Below, piece by piece: positions 28,690 through 38,341 of a stretch of DNA of 64,000 nucleotides (positions are counted from its first letter, which is position 1; each line of letters starts with the position of its first letter). This stretch comes from an uncultured Flavobacteriaceae bacterium (GTDB lineage Bacteria > Bacteroidota > Bacteroidia > Flavobacteriales > Flavobacteriaceae): NCBI GenBank assembly GCA_938011315.1, contig CALLUG010000022.1, positions 1-64,000 of the forward strand. Reading direction: 5' to 3'. Both the position numbers and the translations under genes were made by a program. The notes beneath the pieces are model-generated. The model saw only the letters and a list, made by a program, of their open reading frames with translations, was not told the DNA's origin and did not search any database.

Positions 28690-30030
28690 TTACAACTGTC
28701 GTATGGCAGCCTTAAATTGGTTTCCTCTATCTTCATAATTTTTAAATAAATCAAAACTTGCACATGCAGGCGATAGCAATACGTTGTCGCCTGCCTTAGC
28801 TATATTATAAGCAATTTTAATAGCCTCACTCATGTATTCGGTTTCTACAATAACATCGACCATATTTGCAAAATTTGCAAATAGCTTTTCATTATTGACT
28901 CCTAAGCATATAATTGCTTTTACTTTTTCGTTTACAAAAGGAAATAATTCGGTATAATCATTGCCTTTGTCTTCGCCGCCAACAATCCAAACTGTAGGAG
29001 CGTCCATACTCTCTAAAGCAAAATATGTTGCGTTTACATTTGTTGCCTTAGAGTCGTTGATGTACTGTACTTTATTAATACGAAGCACATGTTCTAAACG
29101 ATGTTCAACACCTTCAAAATTTTCTAAGCTTTCTCTTATCGTATTTTTTCTTATTTTAAGTAAGTGTGACACGGTTGAGGCTGCCATGGCGTTTTTAACA
29201 TTGTGTTGTCCTCTTAAAGCAATTGTATTGGTAGGCATAATGATTTGAGTATTATCTATAGTTATTTGTATGTTTTTATGTTTTAAGCAAGCTCCATTTT
29301 CAATATGTTTTGTTACAGAAAATGGGAGTAATCTTGATTTTATGGGATGAGACTTTAAGTAGTTTTCTATCACGCTATCATCGGCATCATAAATTAAATA
29401 GTCGTCTTGTGTTTGGTTTTTTGTTATTCTAAACTTTGAAGCAATATAGTTTTCAAAATTATAATCGTATCGGTCTAGATGGTCTGGAGTTATATTGGTA
29501 ATAACAGCAATATGTGGTGCAAATGTTTGTATGCCATCCAGCTGAAAGCTGCTAAGTTCTAGCACATAGTGATCAAAATGATGATTTGCAACGCTCCTAG
29601 CAAAACTGTCGCCAATATTACCTGCTTTTTCTACATTTAATCCTGCTTTCTTTAAAATATGGTGCGTTAGTGCGGTGGTCGTGGTTTTTCCGTTACTTCC
29701 TGTAATTCCTATAGTGTTAGCATCGGTATATTTTGATGCAAATTCTATTTCTGAAATTACTGGAATTCCTTTTTTTATAAGCTTTTGTACTAGGGGTGCT
29801 TGGTCAGGTATTCCGGGGCTTTTCACAACAGTAGTTGCTGTTGTAATTTGGGATTCTGTATGTTGTCCTTCCTCCCATTTAATAGTGTTATTTATGAGGC
29901 TTTTTTTGTAATTATAACTAATCTTTCCTTGGTCAGAAACAAAAACTTCAAATCCCTTTTGTTTAGCCAAAAGCGCTGCACCTACACCACTCTCACCTGC
30001 ACCTAGTATTGTTAGTTTTTGTTTTTTCAT
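28690..30030 (-). CDS. murD: UDP-N-acetylmuramoyl-L-alanine--D-glutamate ligase
   Basis: Adds D-glutamate to UDP-MurNAc-L-Ala. LGAGESGVGAALLA at the N-terminus binds the UDP part, GITGSNGKTTTTALTHH is the ATP loop, and INDSKATNVNATYFAL is the conserved C-terminal region. At 446 residues it is full length. It starts 30 bases after the mraY stop and ends 42 bases before the chosen ftsW start. Confidence 0.98.
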   Translation of the reverse strand: MKKQKLTILGAGESGVGAALLAKQKGFEVFVSDQGKISYNYKKSLINNTIKWEEGQHTESQITTATTVVKSPGIPDQAPLVQKLIKKGIPVISEIEFASKYTDANTIGITGSNGKTTTTALTHHILKKAGLNVEKAGNIGDSFARSVANHHFDHYVLELSSFQLDGIQTFAPHIAVITNITPDHLDRYDYNFENYIASKFRITKNQTQDDYLIYDADDSVIENYLKSHPIKSRLLPFSVTKHIENGACLKHKNIQITIDNTQIIMPTNTIALRGQHNVKNAMAASTVSHLLKIRKNTIRESLENFEGVEHRLEHVLRINKVQYINDSKATNVNATYFALESMDAPTVWIVGGEDKGNDYTELFPFVNEKVKAIICLGVNNEKLFANFANMVDVIVETEYMSEAIKIAYNIAKAGDNVLLSPACASFDLFKNYEDRGNQFKAAIRQL

Positions 30031-30060
30031 TTGTAGTTTAAATTGGTGTACTTGTTTTGT

Positions 30061-31299
30061 TTATCGTATTTTTAGTGTTACCACAGATAGTATTGCTAAT
30101 AATATTCCTACAATCCAAAAACGTGTTACTATTTTACTTTCATGGTACCCAGATTTTTGATAATGGTGGTGTAAGGGCGACATTTTAAAAATACGTCGTC
30201 CCACACCAAATTTTTTGCGCGTGTACTTGAAGTAGCCTACCTGTAATACTACGGATAAGTTTTCTGCTAAAAATATACCGCACAGTAAAGGGATTAGCCA
30301 CTCCTTACGTATTGCAATTGCAATTACGGCAATAATACCTCCTATCGTTAGGCTACCGGTATCTCCCATAAACACTTGAGCAGGGTAAGTATTGTACCAC
30401 AAAAACCCTATTAATGCACCTACAAAAGCTGCAATGTAGATGGTAATTTCTCCAGCTCTAGGGATGTACATAATGCTTAGGTAATCTGAAAAAATAATAT
30501 TACTCGACACATAAGCAAATATGCCGAGGGTTAATACAATTATAGCCGAAGAACCAGCTGCCAAACCATCAATACCATCTGTAAGATTGGCGCCGTTAGA
30601 AACGGCAGTAATAATAAAGATAACAACGAGTATAAAAATAACCCAAGTGTACTTGGATAAACTAGGGTGAATCCAAGTTATTAAATCGGCATAGTCAAAC
30701 TCATTTGCTTTAATAAATGGGAGTGTTGTTTTTGTAGACTTTATTTCTGATTGATGCTTAAAAGCGTCTACTTTAGATACACTAGAGCTTAGGTTTTCTT
30801 GCTGAACTATTGAAGGCTGTTCTTTTATGGTAATTTCGCTGTGTAAAAATAATGTTGCCCCAACAATAATACCTAAGCCTACTTGCCCTAAAACTTTAAA
30901 CTTTCCTTTTAAACCTTCTTTATTATTTTTAAACTTCTTAATATAGTCATCAATAAAACCAATAAACCCCATCCATATGGTTGTAATTATAAGTAAAAGG
31001 ATATAAATATTTTCTAGCTTAGCAAAAAGCAACACAGGGATTAAAGTTGCTATAATAATAATAATCCCTCCCATTGTAGGCGTTCCTGCTTTTTCGGTTT
31101 GACCCTCTAGACCTAAATCTCTTATGGTTTCGCCTACTTGTTTTTTTGTTAAAAACGAAATGATACGTTTTCCGTAAATTGTAGAAATTAACAACGAAAA
31201 CATCATAGCCATCGCAACCCTAAAGGAGATATAACCAAACAAGGATGCTCCAGGTAGCTGGAATTGATTTTCTAAATATTCAAACAAATAGTATAGCAT
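30061..31299 (-). CDS. mraY: Phospho-N-acetylmuramoyl-pentapeptide transferase
   Basis: An integral membrane enzyme making lipid I from UDP-MurNAc-pentapeptide and undecaprenyl phosphate. [34 protein letters not shown] and the C-terminal [14 protein letters not shown] are the classic MraY motifs, including the catalytic aspartates and the His triad. At 412 residues it is longer than the 360 of E. coli, because of a poorly conserved loop of about 45 residues at 168-212. Bacteroidota MraY proteins generally have this loop. One base separates it from murE. Confidence 0.98.
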   Translation of the reverse strand: MLYYLFEYLENQFQLPGASLFGYISFRVAMAMMFSLLISTIYGKRIISFLTKKQVGETIRDLGLEGQTEKAGTPTMGGIIIIIATLIPVLLFAKLENIYILLLIITTIWMGFIGFIDDYIKKFKNNKEGLKGKFKVLGQVGLGIIVGATLFLHSEITIKEQPSIVQQENLSSSVSKVDAFKHQSEIKSTKTTLPFIKANEFDYADLITWIHPSLSKYTWVIFILVVIFIITAVSNGANLTDGIDGLAAGSSAIIVLTLGIFAYVSSNIIFSDYLSIMYIPRAGEITIYIAAFVGALIGFLWYNTYPAQVFMGDTGSLTIGGIIAVIAIAIRKEWLIPLLCGIFLAENLSVVLQVGYFKYTRKKFGVGRRIFKMSPLHHHYQKSGYHESKIVTRFWIVGILLAILSVVTLKIR

Positions 31300-31300
31300 A

Positions 31301-32761
31301 TTATGAGTGTCGTTGTTTTAGGAATTCTTTTACTATTTTGTAATCATCAAAGTCATTGCGTACACCATTGATTTCTTGGTAAGTTTCATGCCCTTTACCC
31401 GCAATGAGTATAATGTCTTTCGGTTTTGCTAATTGACAGGCTGTTTTTATGGCTTGTTTTCGATCTAGAATACTTATTGTTTTTTTGTAATATTGAGGTT
31501 CTACTCCAGCTTCCATTTGTTCTATAATTGTATTGGGATTTTCTGTTCTAGGATTATCGCTAGTAAAAACTACTTTAGAGCTTAAATGAGATGCAATATT
31601 TGCCATTACAGGACGCTTTGTTTTATCACGGTCTCCCCCACAACCTACTACAGTAATTAAAGTTTCGTTTTTTGTACGAATGGTATTTATGGTTTGCAGT
31701 ACATTTTTTAGAGCATCGGGGGTATGTGCATAATCTACAATAGCTGTAATTTGGTTTTCAATGACGTACTGAAATCTTCCGCTAACGTTTTGTAAATCAC
31801 TAATTAATCGTAATATTTCTACAGTTTCTAAACCTAATAAGTTTGCCGTAGCATAAATTGCTAATAAATTATAGGCATTAAAATTGCCTATTAACTTGGT
31901 CCAAACGTCATGGTTATTTATGTTTAATAAGAGCCCACTAAACTGGTTTTCTAAAATTTTGGCTCTGTAATCGGCATAGGTTTTTAGGGCATAAGTATAG
32001 GGCTTTGAAACTGTATTTTGCAGCATATACGCCCCATTTTTATCATCGATATTTGCTAAAGAAAATGCTGTTTTGGGCAGCTGGTCAAAAAACTGTTTTT
32101 TTACATCTCTATATTCTGCAAATGTGCTATGATAGTCTAAATGATCTTGCGAGAGGTTAGTAAAAATTCCTCCTGCAAACTGCAATCCCTCTGTTCGGTT
32201 TTGATGAATCCCATGAGAGCTTACTTCCATAAAGCAAAACGTAACCCCTTCGCTTAGCATTTGGTTTAGATAGTTATTTATACTAACAGAATTTGGGGTG
32301 GTGTGTGTGGCTTTATAAATTTTATTATGAACTGCAATTTTAACGGTTGAAAGCAAACCGACCTTATGTCCTGCGTTTTTAAATAATTGATACAATAAAC
32401 TCGCTACTGTCGTTTTGCCATTAGTACCAGTAACCCCAACTAATTTTAATTTTTCTGAAGGATTATCGTAATAATTTGCCGCCATTATAGCCAGGGCTTT
32501 GCTAGAACTTTCTACGGCGATATAGCTTATACCATCTATTTTTTGCTCCGGAATAGTTTCGCAAACTATAGCGGTTGCTCCTTGCTGTATTGCAGTGGTT
32601 ATATAATTATGCCCATCTACTTCCGTGCCTTTAATGGCTATAAAAACATCATTTTTTTGCACATTTCTAGAATCAAAATGCAAACGGTTAACGCTTATAG
32701 TTGTATGCCCTACAACAGCGTTAAGAGTTACCTTATACAATATGTTTTTTAAGAGCATCAT
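31301..32761 (-). CDS. murE: UDP-MurNAc-tripeptide synthetase
   Basis: Adds the third stem-peptide residue. [17 protein letters not shown] is the ATP loop. The segment SDNPRTENP is the DNPR motif that marks meso-diaminopimelate as substrate, in agreement with a Gram-negative wall. 486 residues. The start overlaps the ftsI stop by four bases (ATGA). Two adjacent ATG codons (MM) are possible starts and differ by one residue. Confidence 0.97.
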   Translation of the reverse strand: MMLLKNILYKVTLNAVVGHTTISVNRLHFDSRNVQKNDVFIAIKGTEVDGHNYITTAIQQGATAIVCETIPEQKIDGISYIAVESSSKALAIMAANYYDNPSEKLKLVGVTGTNGKTTVASLLYQLFKNAGHKVGLLSTVKIAVHNKIYKATHTTPNSVSINNYLNQMLSEGVTFCFMEVSSHGIHQNRTEGLQFAGGIFTNLSQDHLDYHSTFAEYRDVKKQFFDQLPKTAFSLANIDDKNGAYMLQNTVSKPYTYALKTYADYRAKILENQFSGLLLNINNHDVWTKLIGNFNAYNLLAIYATANLLGLETVEILRLISDLQNVSGRFQYVIENQITAIVDYAHTPDALKNVLQTINTIRTKNETLITVVGCGGDRDKTKRPVMANIASHLSSKVVFTSDNPRTENPNTIIEQMEAGVEPQYYKKTISILDRKQAIKTACQLAKPKDIILIAGKGHETYQEINGVRNDFDDYKIVKEFLKQRHS

Positions 32762-34761
32762 GACAACTCCAATACAATTAGCTGATTTTTATTTAGTTTA
32801 ATTCCTTTTGCAACAGATTGTGTTTTTACGTTTCCACGACCTATTAGTTTTACTGTTACTCCCATATTTTCTAGTAGGGCAACAGCGTCCATAGCTGGCA
32901 TCCCTTTTAGGTTGGGCATAATGGTTTTGTATGTTTGTGCTACGTTATAGTACTTATCGTAGTTTTCTAGAGCGGCAGTGTTTTTCGTTTCTAGGTTTTC
33001 TATAGTGTCAACTACGGGAGTATCTGAATATATTTTTTGTGCTATTTTTTTAAATACAGGTGCTGCAACAACGCTGCCGTAATATCCAATATTTTTGTCT
33101 GGTTTATGAATTACTACAATACAGGAGTATTCAGGGTTTTTTGCAGGAAAATATCCAGCAAAGGATGCAATATACAGACCGGGTTGTTTCCAGTATTCTG
33201 TTTGGCAAGTTCCTGTTTTGCCCGCCATTGAAAAACTAGGAGTGTATATGTTATGTGCTGTTCCATGCTTTTTTTCTACAACATTTTCCATCATTTTTTG
33301 GACTTTTTTTGCTGTTTCTACACTGCAAATAGAGGGGTTAATAATTTCTTTTTTGAAAGGAATTATAGTGTTATCAAATTCTTTTACTTCTTTTAAAAAT
33401 CGTGGCTTTACCATTTCGCCATTATTAGCAATAGCATTGTAAAAGGTTAGGGTTTGCAGTGGGGTTAATGCTACACCGTAACCAAAAGCCATCCACGGTA
33501 GGTCTAGACCGTCCCAGTTTTTACTATCGGAAGGGTGTGTAATTAAAGGAGTGCCTTCGCCTATAATAGGGAGTTGCAATGAGTTGTTTAAACCCATTTT
33601 GTAAAGTCTATCTACAAATTTTGAAGGGTTATTTTTATAATTATTAGTTATTAACTTTACTAAACCTGTATTTGAAGACACCTCAAAAGCTTCCGATGCC
33701 GATAGTTTCCCATAACCGCCTTTTTGGGAATCTCTTACGTTTCTTCCGTAAAATGTAAGCACTCCTTTTTCTGTATCTACAACATCGCTAGTATCAATTA
33801 CCTTATCTTCTAGAGCCGCTACCATAGCCATTAGCTTAAAGGTGGATCCTGGTTCGTGGCTTTCGCCTACGGCGTAATTAAGTTTTTCGTAATATGTTCC
33901 TTTTGATGTGCGCCCAAGATTAGAAATTGCCTTAATCTCTCCTGTTTTAGTTTCCATAACAACAACACTACCATGGTCTGCTTTAAATTTTTCTAGTTGC
34001 CATAATAAAGCGTGGTGTGCAATATCTTGTATATTTACATCAATGGTCGTATATACATCGTAGCCATCTTTGGGTTCTATTTGATTATTATCATTAATGG
34101 GTTTCCATTGTCCTTTTCCTATTTTTTGTTTTAACCGCCTGCCGTTTCTACCTCTTAAATATTCTTCACCAAAAGCGCCATCAATGCCGGGACGTGTAAG
34201 ATTTCCATTTTTATCTTTACGTTCATACCCAATAGTACGCTCTGCAATGCCGCCCATAGGGTGTTCTCGTTTGGTATTTTGCTCTACAATTAGACCGCCC
34301 TTAAAAGGGCCTAACTTTAGGAGTGGAAATTTTTTAAATCTTAGATAATCGGAATACCCTAAATTTCTTGCTAACAAAAGGTATCTATTTCTATTAACTC
34401 TTGCTTTTCGTATAGCGCGCTGGTAGTGTCCTTTGGGTTTATTATGGTAACGTGCTAAAGAGTCGTCTAGTGCACTAATATATTTTTCGAAATGGCGTTC
34501 TGAAATGGTCAAAGCATCAATTCTGATATCATACTTAGGCACTGAAGTGGCTAATAAGCTACCATCTGCAGAGTACACATTACCTCTGTTGGCGGGAATG
34601 GTAACGTTTTCTATAGTTCGTTTGTTTGCAAGATTACGGTATTTATCTCCTTCAATAAATTGAATTTTTGTGAGTTTAAAAATTACCAAAAACGCAAATA
34701 CAAATAGACATGCTACTACAAAATATAAACGATTTAATATGTTTTTTTCTTTAGCTGACAA
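32758..34761 (-). CDS. ftsI: Septal penicillin-binding protein FtsI (PBP3) with one PASTA domain
   Basis: The septal transpeptidase. Residues 12-30 form the single membrane anchor. The dimerisation/pedestal domain follows, then the transpeptidase domain with the active-site SxxK (STFK, 306-309), SSN and KTG (MAGKTGTCQTEY). The last 60 residues form a PASTA domain (MPNLKGMPAMDAVALLENMG). At 667 residues it is a typical flavobacterial FtsI. It is flanked by ftsL (4 bases) and murE (4-base overlap). Confidence 0.97.
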   Translation of the reverse strand: MSAKEKNILNRLYFVVACLFVFAFLVIFKLTKIQFIEGDKYRNLANKRTIENVTIPANRGNVYSADGSLLATSVPKYDIRIDALTISERHFEKYISALDDSLARYHNKPKGHYQRAIRKARVNRNRYLLLARNLGYSDYLRFKKFPLLKLGPFKGGLIVEQNTKREHPMGGIAERTIGYERKDKNGNLTRPGIDGAFGEEYLRGRNGRRLKQKIGKGQWKPINDNNQIEPKDGYDVYTTIDVNIQDIAHHALLWQLEKFKADHGSVVVMETKTGEIKAISNLGRTSKGTYYEKLNYAVGESHEPGSTFKLMAMVAALEDKVIDTSDVVDTEKGVLTFYGRNVRDSQKGGYGKLSASEAFEVSSNTGLVKLITNNYKNNPSKFVDRLYKMGLNNSLQLPIIGEGTPLITHPSDSKNWDGLDLPWMAFGYGVALTPLQTLTFYNAIANNGEMVKPRFLKEVKEFDNTIIPFKKEIINPSICSVETAKKVQKMMENVVEKKHGTAHNIYTPSFSMAGKTGTCQTEYWKQPGLYIASFAGYFPAKNPEYSCIVVIHKPDKNIGYYGSVVAAPVFKKIAQKIYSDTPVVDTIENLETKNTAALENYDKYYNVAQTYKTIMPNLKGMPAMDAVALLENMGVTVKLIGRGNVKTQSVAKGIKLNKNQLIVLELS

Positions 34762-34765
34762 GGGT

Positions 34766-35083
34766 CTAGTTTTGTGATTTTACCTTAATTTTTTTTGGGG
34801 GTATGCTAGAGGGTTTTAATCCTTTTTGCGCCATTTTTTTCATAATTGCTGTTTCCATTTTTAATTTCATCAAAATGGTTCTGCCATCTATCATTTCTGA
34901 TCTTAATGCCTTTACTTGCTCATTAAGTCTTGCAATATCATACACTTTTTTATCTGCACTATGAGAGCTCGCAATCATTATAATAGCTAAAAACAAAACA
35001 AACAGAATGCTTTTCCAGTACTTAAACGAATCGTCGTTTATTAAAAACGACCCTCTTAGTATGTTATACAATCTTTCTTTCAT
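34766..35083 (-). CDS. ftsL: FtsL-like cell division protein
   Basis: 105 residues: a basic cytoplasmic N-terminus of about 25, one membrane helix at about 26-43 (ILFVLFLAIIMIASSHS), and a short coiled coil rich in leucine and charged residues (NEQVKALRSEMIDGRTILMKL). The sequence is weakly conserved. The call depends on topology and on its place between rsmH and ftsI, where the FtsL of this phylum is always found. Confidence 0.85.
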   Translation of the reverse strand: MKERLYNILRGSFLINDDSFKYWKSILFVLFLAIIMIASSHSADKKVYDIARLNEQVKALRSEMIDGRTILMKLKMETAIMKKMAQKGLKPSSIPPKKIKVKSQN

Positions 35084-35087
35084 AGTG

Positions 35088-35993
35088 TTAAATACGTTCT
35101 GCTATCCTTAATTTTGCGCTTCTAGCTCTGTTGTTTATACTAATTTCTTCTTGTGTTGGAACAATTAGTTTTCCTACATTCTTAAAAGGCACAGTTACGT
35201 TACCATAAATATCTTTTTCTGGCTCACCTTCAAACAAGCCACTTCGCATATAACGTTTTACCAACCTATCTTCTAAGGAATGATAAGAAATTACACTTAA
35301 TCTTCCTTTGGGTTTTAATAGTGCTTCGCTTTGTTGCAAAAAACTTTTTAGCACTTCTATTTCTTGATTTACCTCTATCCTAATAGCCTGATATATTTGG
35401 GCTAGTAGCTTGTTTTCTTTTCTTGGGGGAAGAAATTTTTTGACTATTTCTTTCAGTTCGTTGGTTGTTTTTACGGGCTTATGTTTTCTTTCTTCTACAA
35501 TAGTTCGTGCCAGTAAAGGTGCCTGTCTTAGCTCGCCATATTCCCAAAACATTTGTCGCAAATCAGCTTCTTTGTATTGGTTGATGATATGAAAAGCCGA
35601 AGACGCTTCATTTTGATTCATTCGCATATCCAAATTTGCATCAAAACGAATTGAAAAACCTCGCTCCGGAACATCAAATTGGTGAGATGAAACACCAAAG
35701 TCTGCTAAAATACCATCTACAGTTACTACACCATGGAATCGCAAAAATCGTTTTGTATGTCTAAAATTTTCTTGTATTAAAACAAATCTATTGTCGTCAA
35801 TCTTGTTTAAAGCAGCGTCTTTATCTTGATCAAAGGCAAATAACTTGCCTTTACTTCCTAAACGTTTTAAAATTTCTTTGCTATGTCCGCCACCGCCAAA
35901 AGTTACATCAACATATACGCCATTTGGGTTAATATTTAACCCATCTACGGTTTCTTTTAACAATACAGGGTTATGATATTCCATCACTTTCAT
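35088..35993 (-). CDS. rsmH: 16S rRNA (cytosine-1402-N4)-methyltransferase
   Basis: SAM-dependent methyltransferase for C1402 of 16S rRNA. YHNPVLLKETVDGL is the conserved N-terminus, VDVTFGGGGHSKEIL the SAM-binding loop, and SYHSLEDRLVKRYM the C-terminal catalytic motif. The start at 35993 lies inside mraZ (23-base overlap). An ATG three codons downstream (35984) gives the more usual N-terminus MEYHNPVLL and is equally possible. Confidence 0.96.
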   Translation of the reverse strand: MKVMEYHNPVLLKETVDGLNINPNGVYVDVTFGGGGHSKEILKRLGSKGKLFAFDQDKDAALNKIDDNRFVLIQENFRHTKRFLRFHGVVTVDGILADFGVSSHQFDVPERGFSIRFDANLDMRMNQNEASSAFHIINQYKEADLRQMFWEYGELRQAPLLARTIVEERKHKPVKTTNELKEIVKKFLPPRKENKLLAQIYQAIRIEVNQEIEVLKSFLQQSEALLKPKGRLSVISYHSLEDRLVKRYMRSGLFEGEPEKDIYGNVTVPFKNVGKLIVPTQEEISINNRARSAKLRIAERI

Positions 35994-36441
35994 CGTCTTG
36001 TCCCATTACGTCCTCGGCTAAATCGGCAAAATCTAGAGTAGCGTCGTCAATGGCTTGTTCGTACTTATTTTTGTCCCATATTTCTAAAATGTCGATAGAT
36101 GAGGACACTACAACATCTTTAGAAATTCCAGAAAACACAATCAAATCTTTAGGAACTAATAGCCGTCCGGAAGCATCTACTTCTACAATTTTTAATCCCG
36201 CCGTAAAACGTCTAATGAAGTCATTATTCTTTTTTTTAAATCGGTTTAGCTTGTTTACTTTTTGCATTAATTTTTCCCACTCTTGCATAGGATAAAGTTC
36301 TAAGCAAGGTTGAAAAACAGCACGTTTTAATACAAAGCCATTTTGCAGTATTGGTGCTAACTGTTTTTTTAGGGCAGCGGGGAGCATTAGCCGTCCTTTA
36401 GCATCTGCCTTGCATTCGTATGTTCCAATGAGTGCGTTCAA
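35971..36441 (-). CDS. mraZ: Transcriptional regulator/division protein MraZ, TTG start
   Basis: 156 residues with two SpoVT-AbrB-like halves; GTYECKADAKGRLMLPAALKKQL and VEVDASGRLLVPKDL are the two DxxGR motifs. MraZ binds DNA repeats upstream of its own gene and controls the dcw operon. The only plausible start is TTG at 36441: reading upstream in frame, no ATG or GTG occurs before a stop codon. Upstream lie a TAATTTTG promoter element and three AAAGTG boxes (separate entries). Confidence 0.95.
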   Translation of the reverse strand: MNALIGTYECKADAKGRLMLPAALKKQLAPILQNGFVLKRAVFQPCLELYPMQEWEKLMQKVNKLNRFKKKNNDFIRRFTAGLKIVEVDASGRLLVPKDLIVFSGISKDVVVSSSIDILEIWDKNKYEQAIDDATLDFADLAEDVMGQDDESDGIS

Positions 36442-36455
36442 TGTTTTGTAACCAT
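36438..36455 (-). other. Five-codon upstream ORF overlapping the mraZ start
   Basis: ATG at 36455 opens the mini-ORF M-V-T-K-H, and its TGA stop at 36440-36438 shares two bases with the TTG start of mraZ. It would lie within the first ten or so bases of the predicted transcript. It may be chance, or it may load ribosomes for restart at the weak TTG. Confidence 0.35.
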
Positions 36456-36469
36456 CTGTTTATACAATT

Positions 36470-36477
36470 CAAAATTA
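36470..36477 (-). promoter_or_regulatory. Promoter -7 element of the dcw cluster
   Basis: On the minus strand TAATTTTG fits TAnnTTTG, 28 bases upstream of the mraZ start. No TTG lies 17-23 bases further upstream; that zone is occupied by the AAAGTG boxes. Confidence 0.5.
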
Positions 36478-36489
36478 ATTAAATTATTG

Positions 36490-36515
36490 CACTTTTTACC
36501 ACTTTATGACACTTT
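36490..36515 (-). promoter_or_regulatory. Three AAAGTG direct repeats, candidate MraZ operator
   Basis: Minus-strand AAAGTG occurs at 36515-36510, 36505-36500 and 36495-36490, each separated by exactly four bases. Mollicute MraZ is reported to bind AAAGTG[T/G] boxes with short spacers, and E. coli MraZ binds TGGGN repeats with the same 10-bp period. Here the boxes abut the TAATTTTG element, as expected for an operator covering the promoter. Confidence 0.7.
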
Positions 36516-36702
36516 GTTGATAAGTTTATTGAAAATCTCTGTCCTAAAACAAGTCTAAGCAATCTGCTAATTTTTATTAGGTTAGGTTAAAAACAACTTT
36601 AACTCACGATTATTTTGCAGCTTGTTTTGTGCTTTTAGCTTATTTAAAAAGCTAGATAATCTTCATTATTTACGAAAAACTGTTTTTATGAAAAAGCAAA
36701 TA

Positions 36703-36731
36703 TTGTAACTTAAATAAATTATGTAGATTTG
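36703..36731 (+). promoter_or_regulatory. Promoter of the alpha/beta hydrolase-engB pair
   Basis: TTG at 36703-36705, an 18-bp spacer and TAGATTTG at 36724-36731, a full match to the flavobacterial consensus. The ATG at 36760 is 28 bases beyond the box. Confidence 0.65.
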
Positions 36732-36759
36732 CTTCGACTGAAAAACCACTAGTCTAGAT

Positions 36760-37524
36760 ATGGCATATATTTTAAAAAAAGAGGGCGAGTATAATTATAT
36801 AGAAGTTGGGGAGGGCAGACCAATAATAGTATTGCATGGCCTAATGGGTGGTCTTAGTAACTTTAATTCTGTTACAGATTTTTTTAGTACTCACGGGTAT
36901 AAAGTCATCATTCCAGAACTACCAATCTACACATTACCTTTACTAAAAACTAATGTTAAAAGTTTTGCTAATTACTTAAACGAATTTATTGAGTATAAGC
37001 AATTACGAGACGTTATTTTGTTAGGAAACTCCTTAGGAGGACACATAGGATTGTACCACACTAAGCACTATAGTGATAAAGTAAAAGCACTGGTTATAAC
37101 AGGAAGCTCTGGTTTGTACGAGAACGCAATGGGTGGAAGTTACCCTAAACGAAGTGACTATGAGCTTATTAAAAAGAAATCTCAAGATGTTTTTTACGAC
37201 CCTAAAATTGCTACAAAAGAAATTGTTGATGAGGTTTATGACACGGTAAATGACAGAAACAAACTGATTAGAACGCTTACAATTGCAAAGAGTGCTATAC
37301 GACACAATATGTCTAAAGATTTGCCCAACATGACAACACCAACCTGTATTATTTGGGGGGAAAACGATACCGTAACACCACCGGAAGTTGCAGAAGAGTT
37401 TAATAAATTACTTCCAGATTCCGATTTGTTTTGGATTGAAAAATGCGGCCATGCTGCAATGATGGAACACCCAGAAACCTTTAATGAAATTTTGTATAAG
37501 TGGTTAACCGATAGGGCGTTTTAA
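36760..37524 (+). CDS. Alpha/beta hydrolase
   Basis: 254 residues of the alpha/beta hydrolase fold. HGLMGG near residue 26 is the oxyanion loop, the nucleophile elbow is GNSLGG at 89-94 with Ser91, the acid is in WGENDTVTPP and the base is the histidine of KCGHAAMMEHP. No signal peptide is present. The substrate is not predictable. It lies 47 bases upstream of engB and is probably cotranscribed with it, an arrangement I recall from many Flavobacteriia. Confidence 0.9.
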   Translation: MAYILKKEGEYNYIEVGEGRPIIVLHGLMGGLSNFNSVTDFFSTHGYKVIIPELPIYTLPLLKTNVKSFANYLNEFIEYKQLRDVILLGNSLGGHIGLYHTKHYSDKVKALVITGSSGLYENAMGGSYPKRSDYELIKKKSQDVFYDPKIATKEIVDEVYDTVNDRNKLIRTLTIAKSAIRHNMSKDLPNMTTPTCIIWGENDTVTPPEVAEEFNKLLPDSDLFWIEKCGHAAMMEHPETFNEILYKWLTDRAF

Positions 37525-37571
37525 AATAATACTCTTAAGACTCTATTCTTTATTTTTTGATATAAATAACT

Positions 37572-38168
37572 ATGCAAATCAAACACGCAGCGTTTGTTGT
37601 TAGCAACCAAGATGTGCTAAAATGTCCAAAACACAACTTGCCAGAATATGCGTTTATAGGAAGGAGTAATGTTGGTAAGTCTTCGCTTATTAACATGCTA
37701 ACTAGCCGTAAAAGTTTAGCAAAAACCTCGGGAAGACCGGGCAAAACACAGCTCATTAATCACTTTATAATTAATAAAAATTGGTATTTAGTAGATTTGC
37801 CAGGCTATGGCTATGCACGAGTATCAAAATCGTCAAAAAAAACCTTTCAAAAATTTATTACTGAATATTTTAAAAATCGTGAACAACTTATTTCTGCCTT
37901 TGTGCTTGTCGATATCAGACATAAACCACAGCCTATAGACTTAGAGTTTATGCAATGGATGGGAGAAAATACGATTCCATTTTCAATTGTTTTTACAAAA
38001 GCAGACAAATTAAAACCACAGGCTATACTAAATCATGTTGACGATTATAAAGCTGTACTTCTACAAACTTGGGAAACCATGCCTAATTACTTTGTAACCT
38101 CCTCCTCAACAACTATGGGTAAGGAAGCACTACTATCTTATATTGGCAGCATCAATACATCGCTTTAG
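37572..38168 (+). CDS. engB: Ribosome biogenesis GTPase EngB (YsxC/YihA)
   Basis: 198 residues. A TRAFAC-class GTPase needed for late 50S ribosomal subunit assembly. The P-loop GRSNVGKSS lies at residues 30-38, the G2 region at SGRPGKTQLIN, the G3 motif at VDLPGYGYA, and the G4 motif at FTKADKLK. The length and all G motifs are typical. Confidence 0.96.
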   Translation: MQIKHAAFVVSNQDVLKCPKHNLPEYAFIGRSNVGKSSLINMLTSRKSLAKTSGRPGKTQLINHFIINKNWYLVDLPGYGYARVSKSSKKTFQKFITEYFKNREQLISAFVLVDIRHKPQPIDLEFMQWMGENTIPFSIVFTKADKLKPQAILNHVDDYKAVLLQTWETMPNYFVTSSSTTMGKEALLSYIGSINTSL

Positions 38169-38341
38169 TGGTACTTGCTACAGTTTAAGCCTACTTACAT
38201 TTATGCAGTGTTTGTAAAGTAAATTTTATATAGTGTGTGTTTTAGTATAGATAGAGTATTACTGCCTAATTAATCTTATTTTTAAATAATCGCTATAATA
38301 CTGCGACTAATTTCATAATTTAGCCATAACTTAATTTACTT

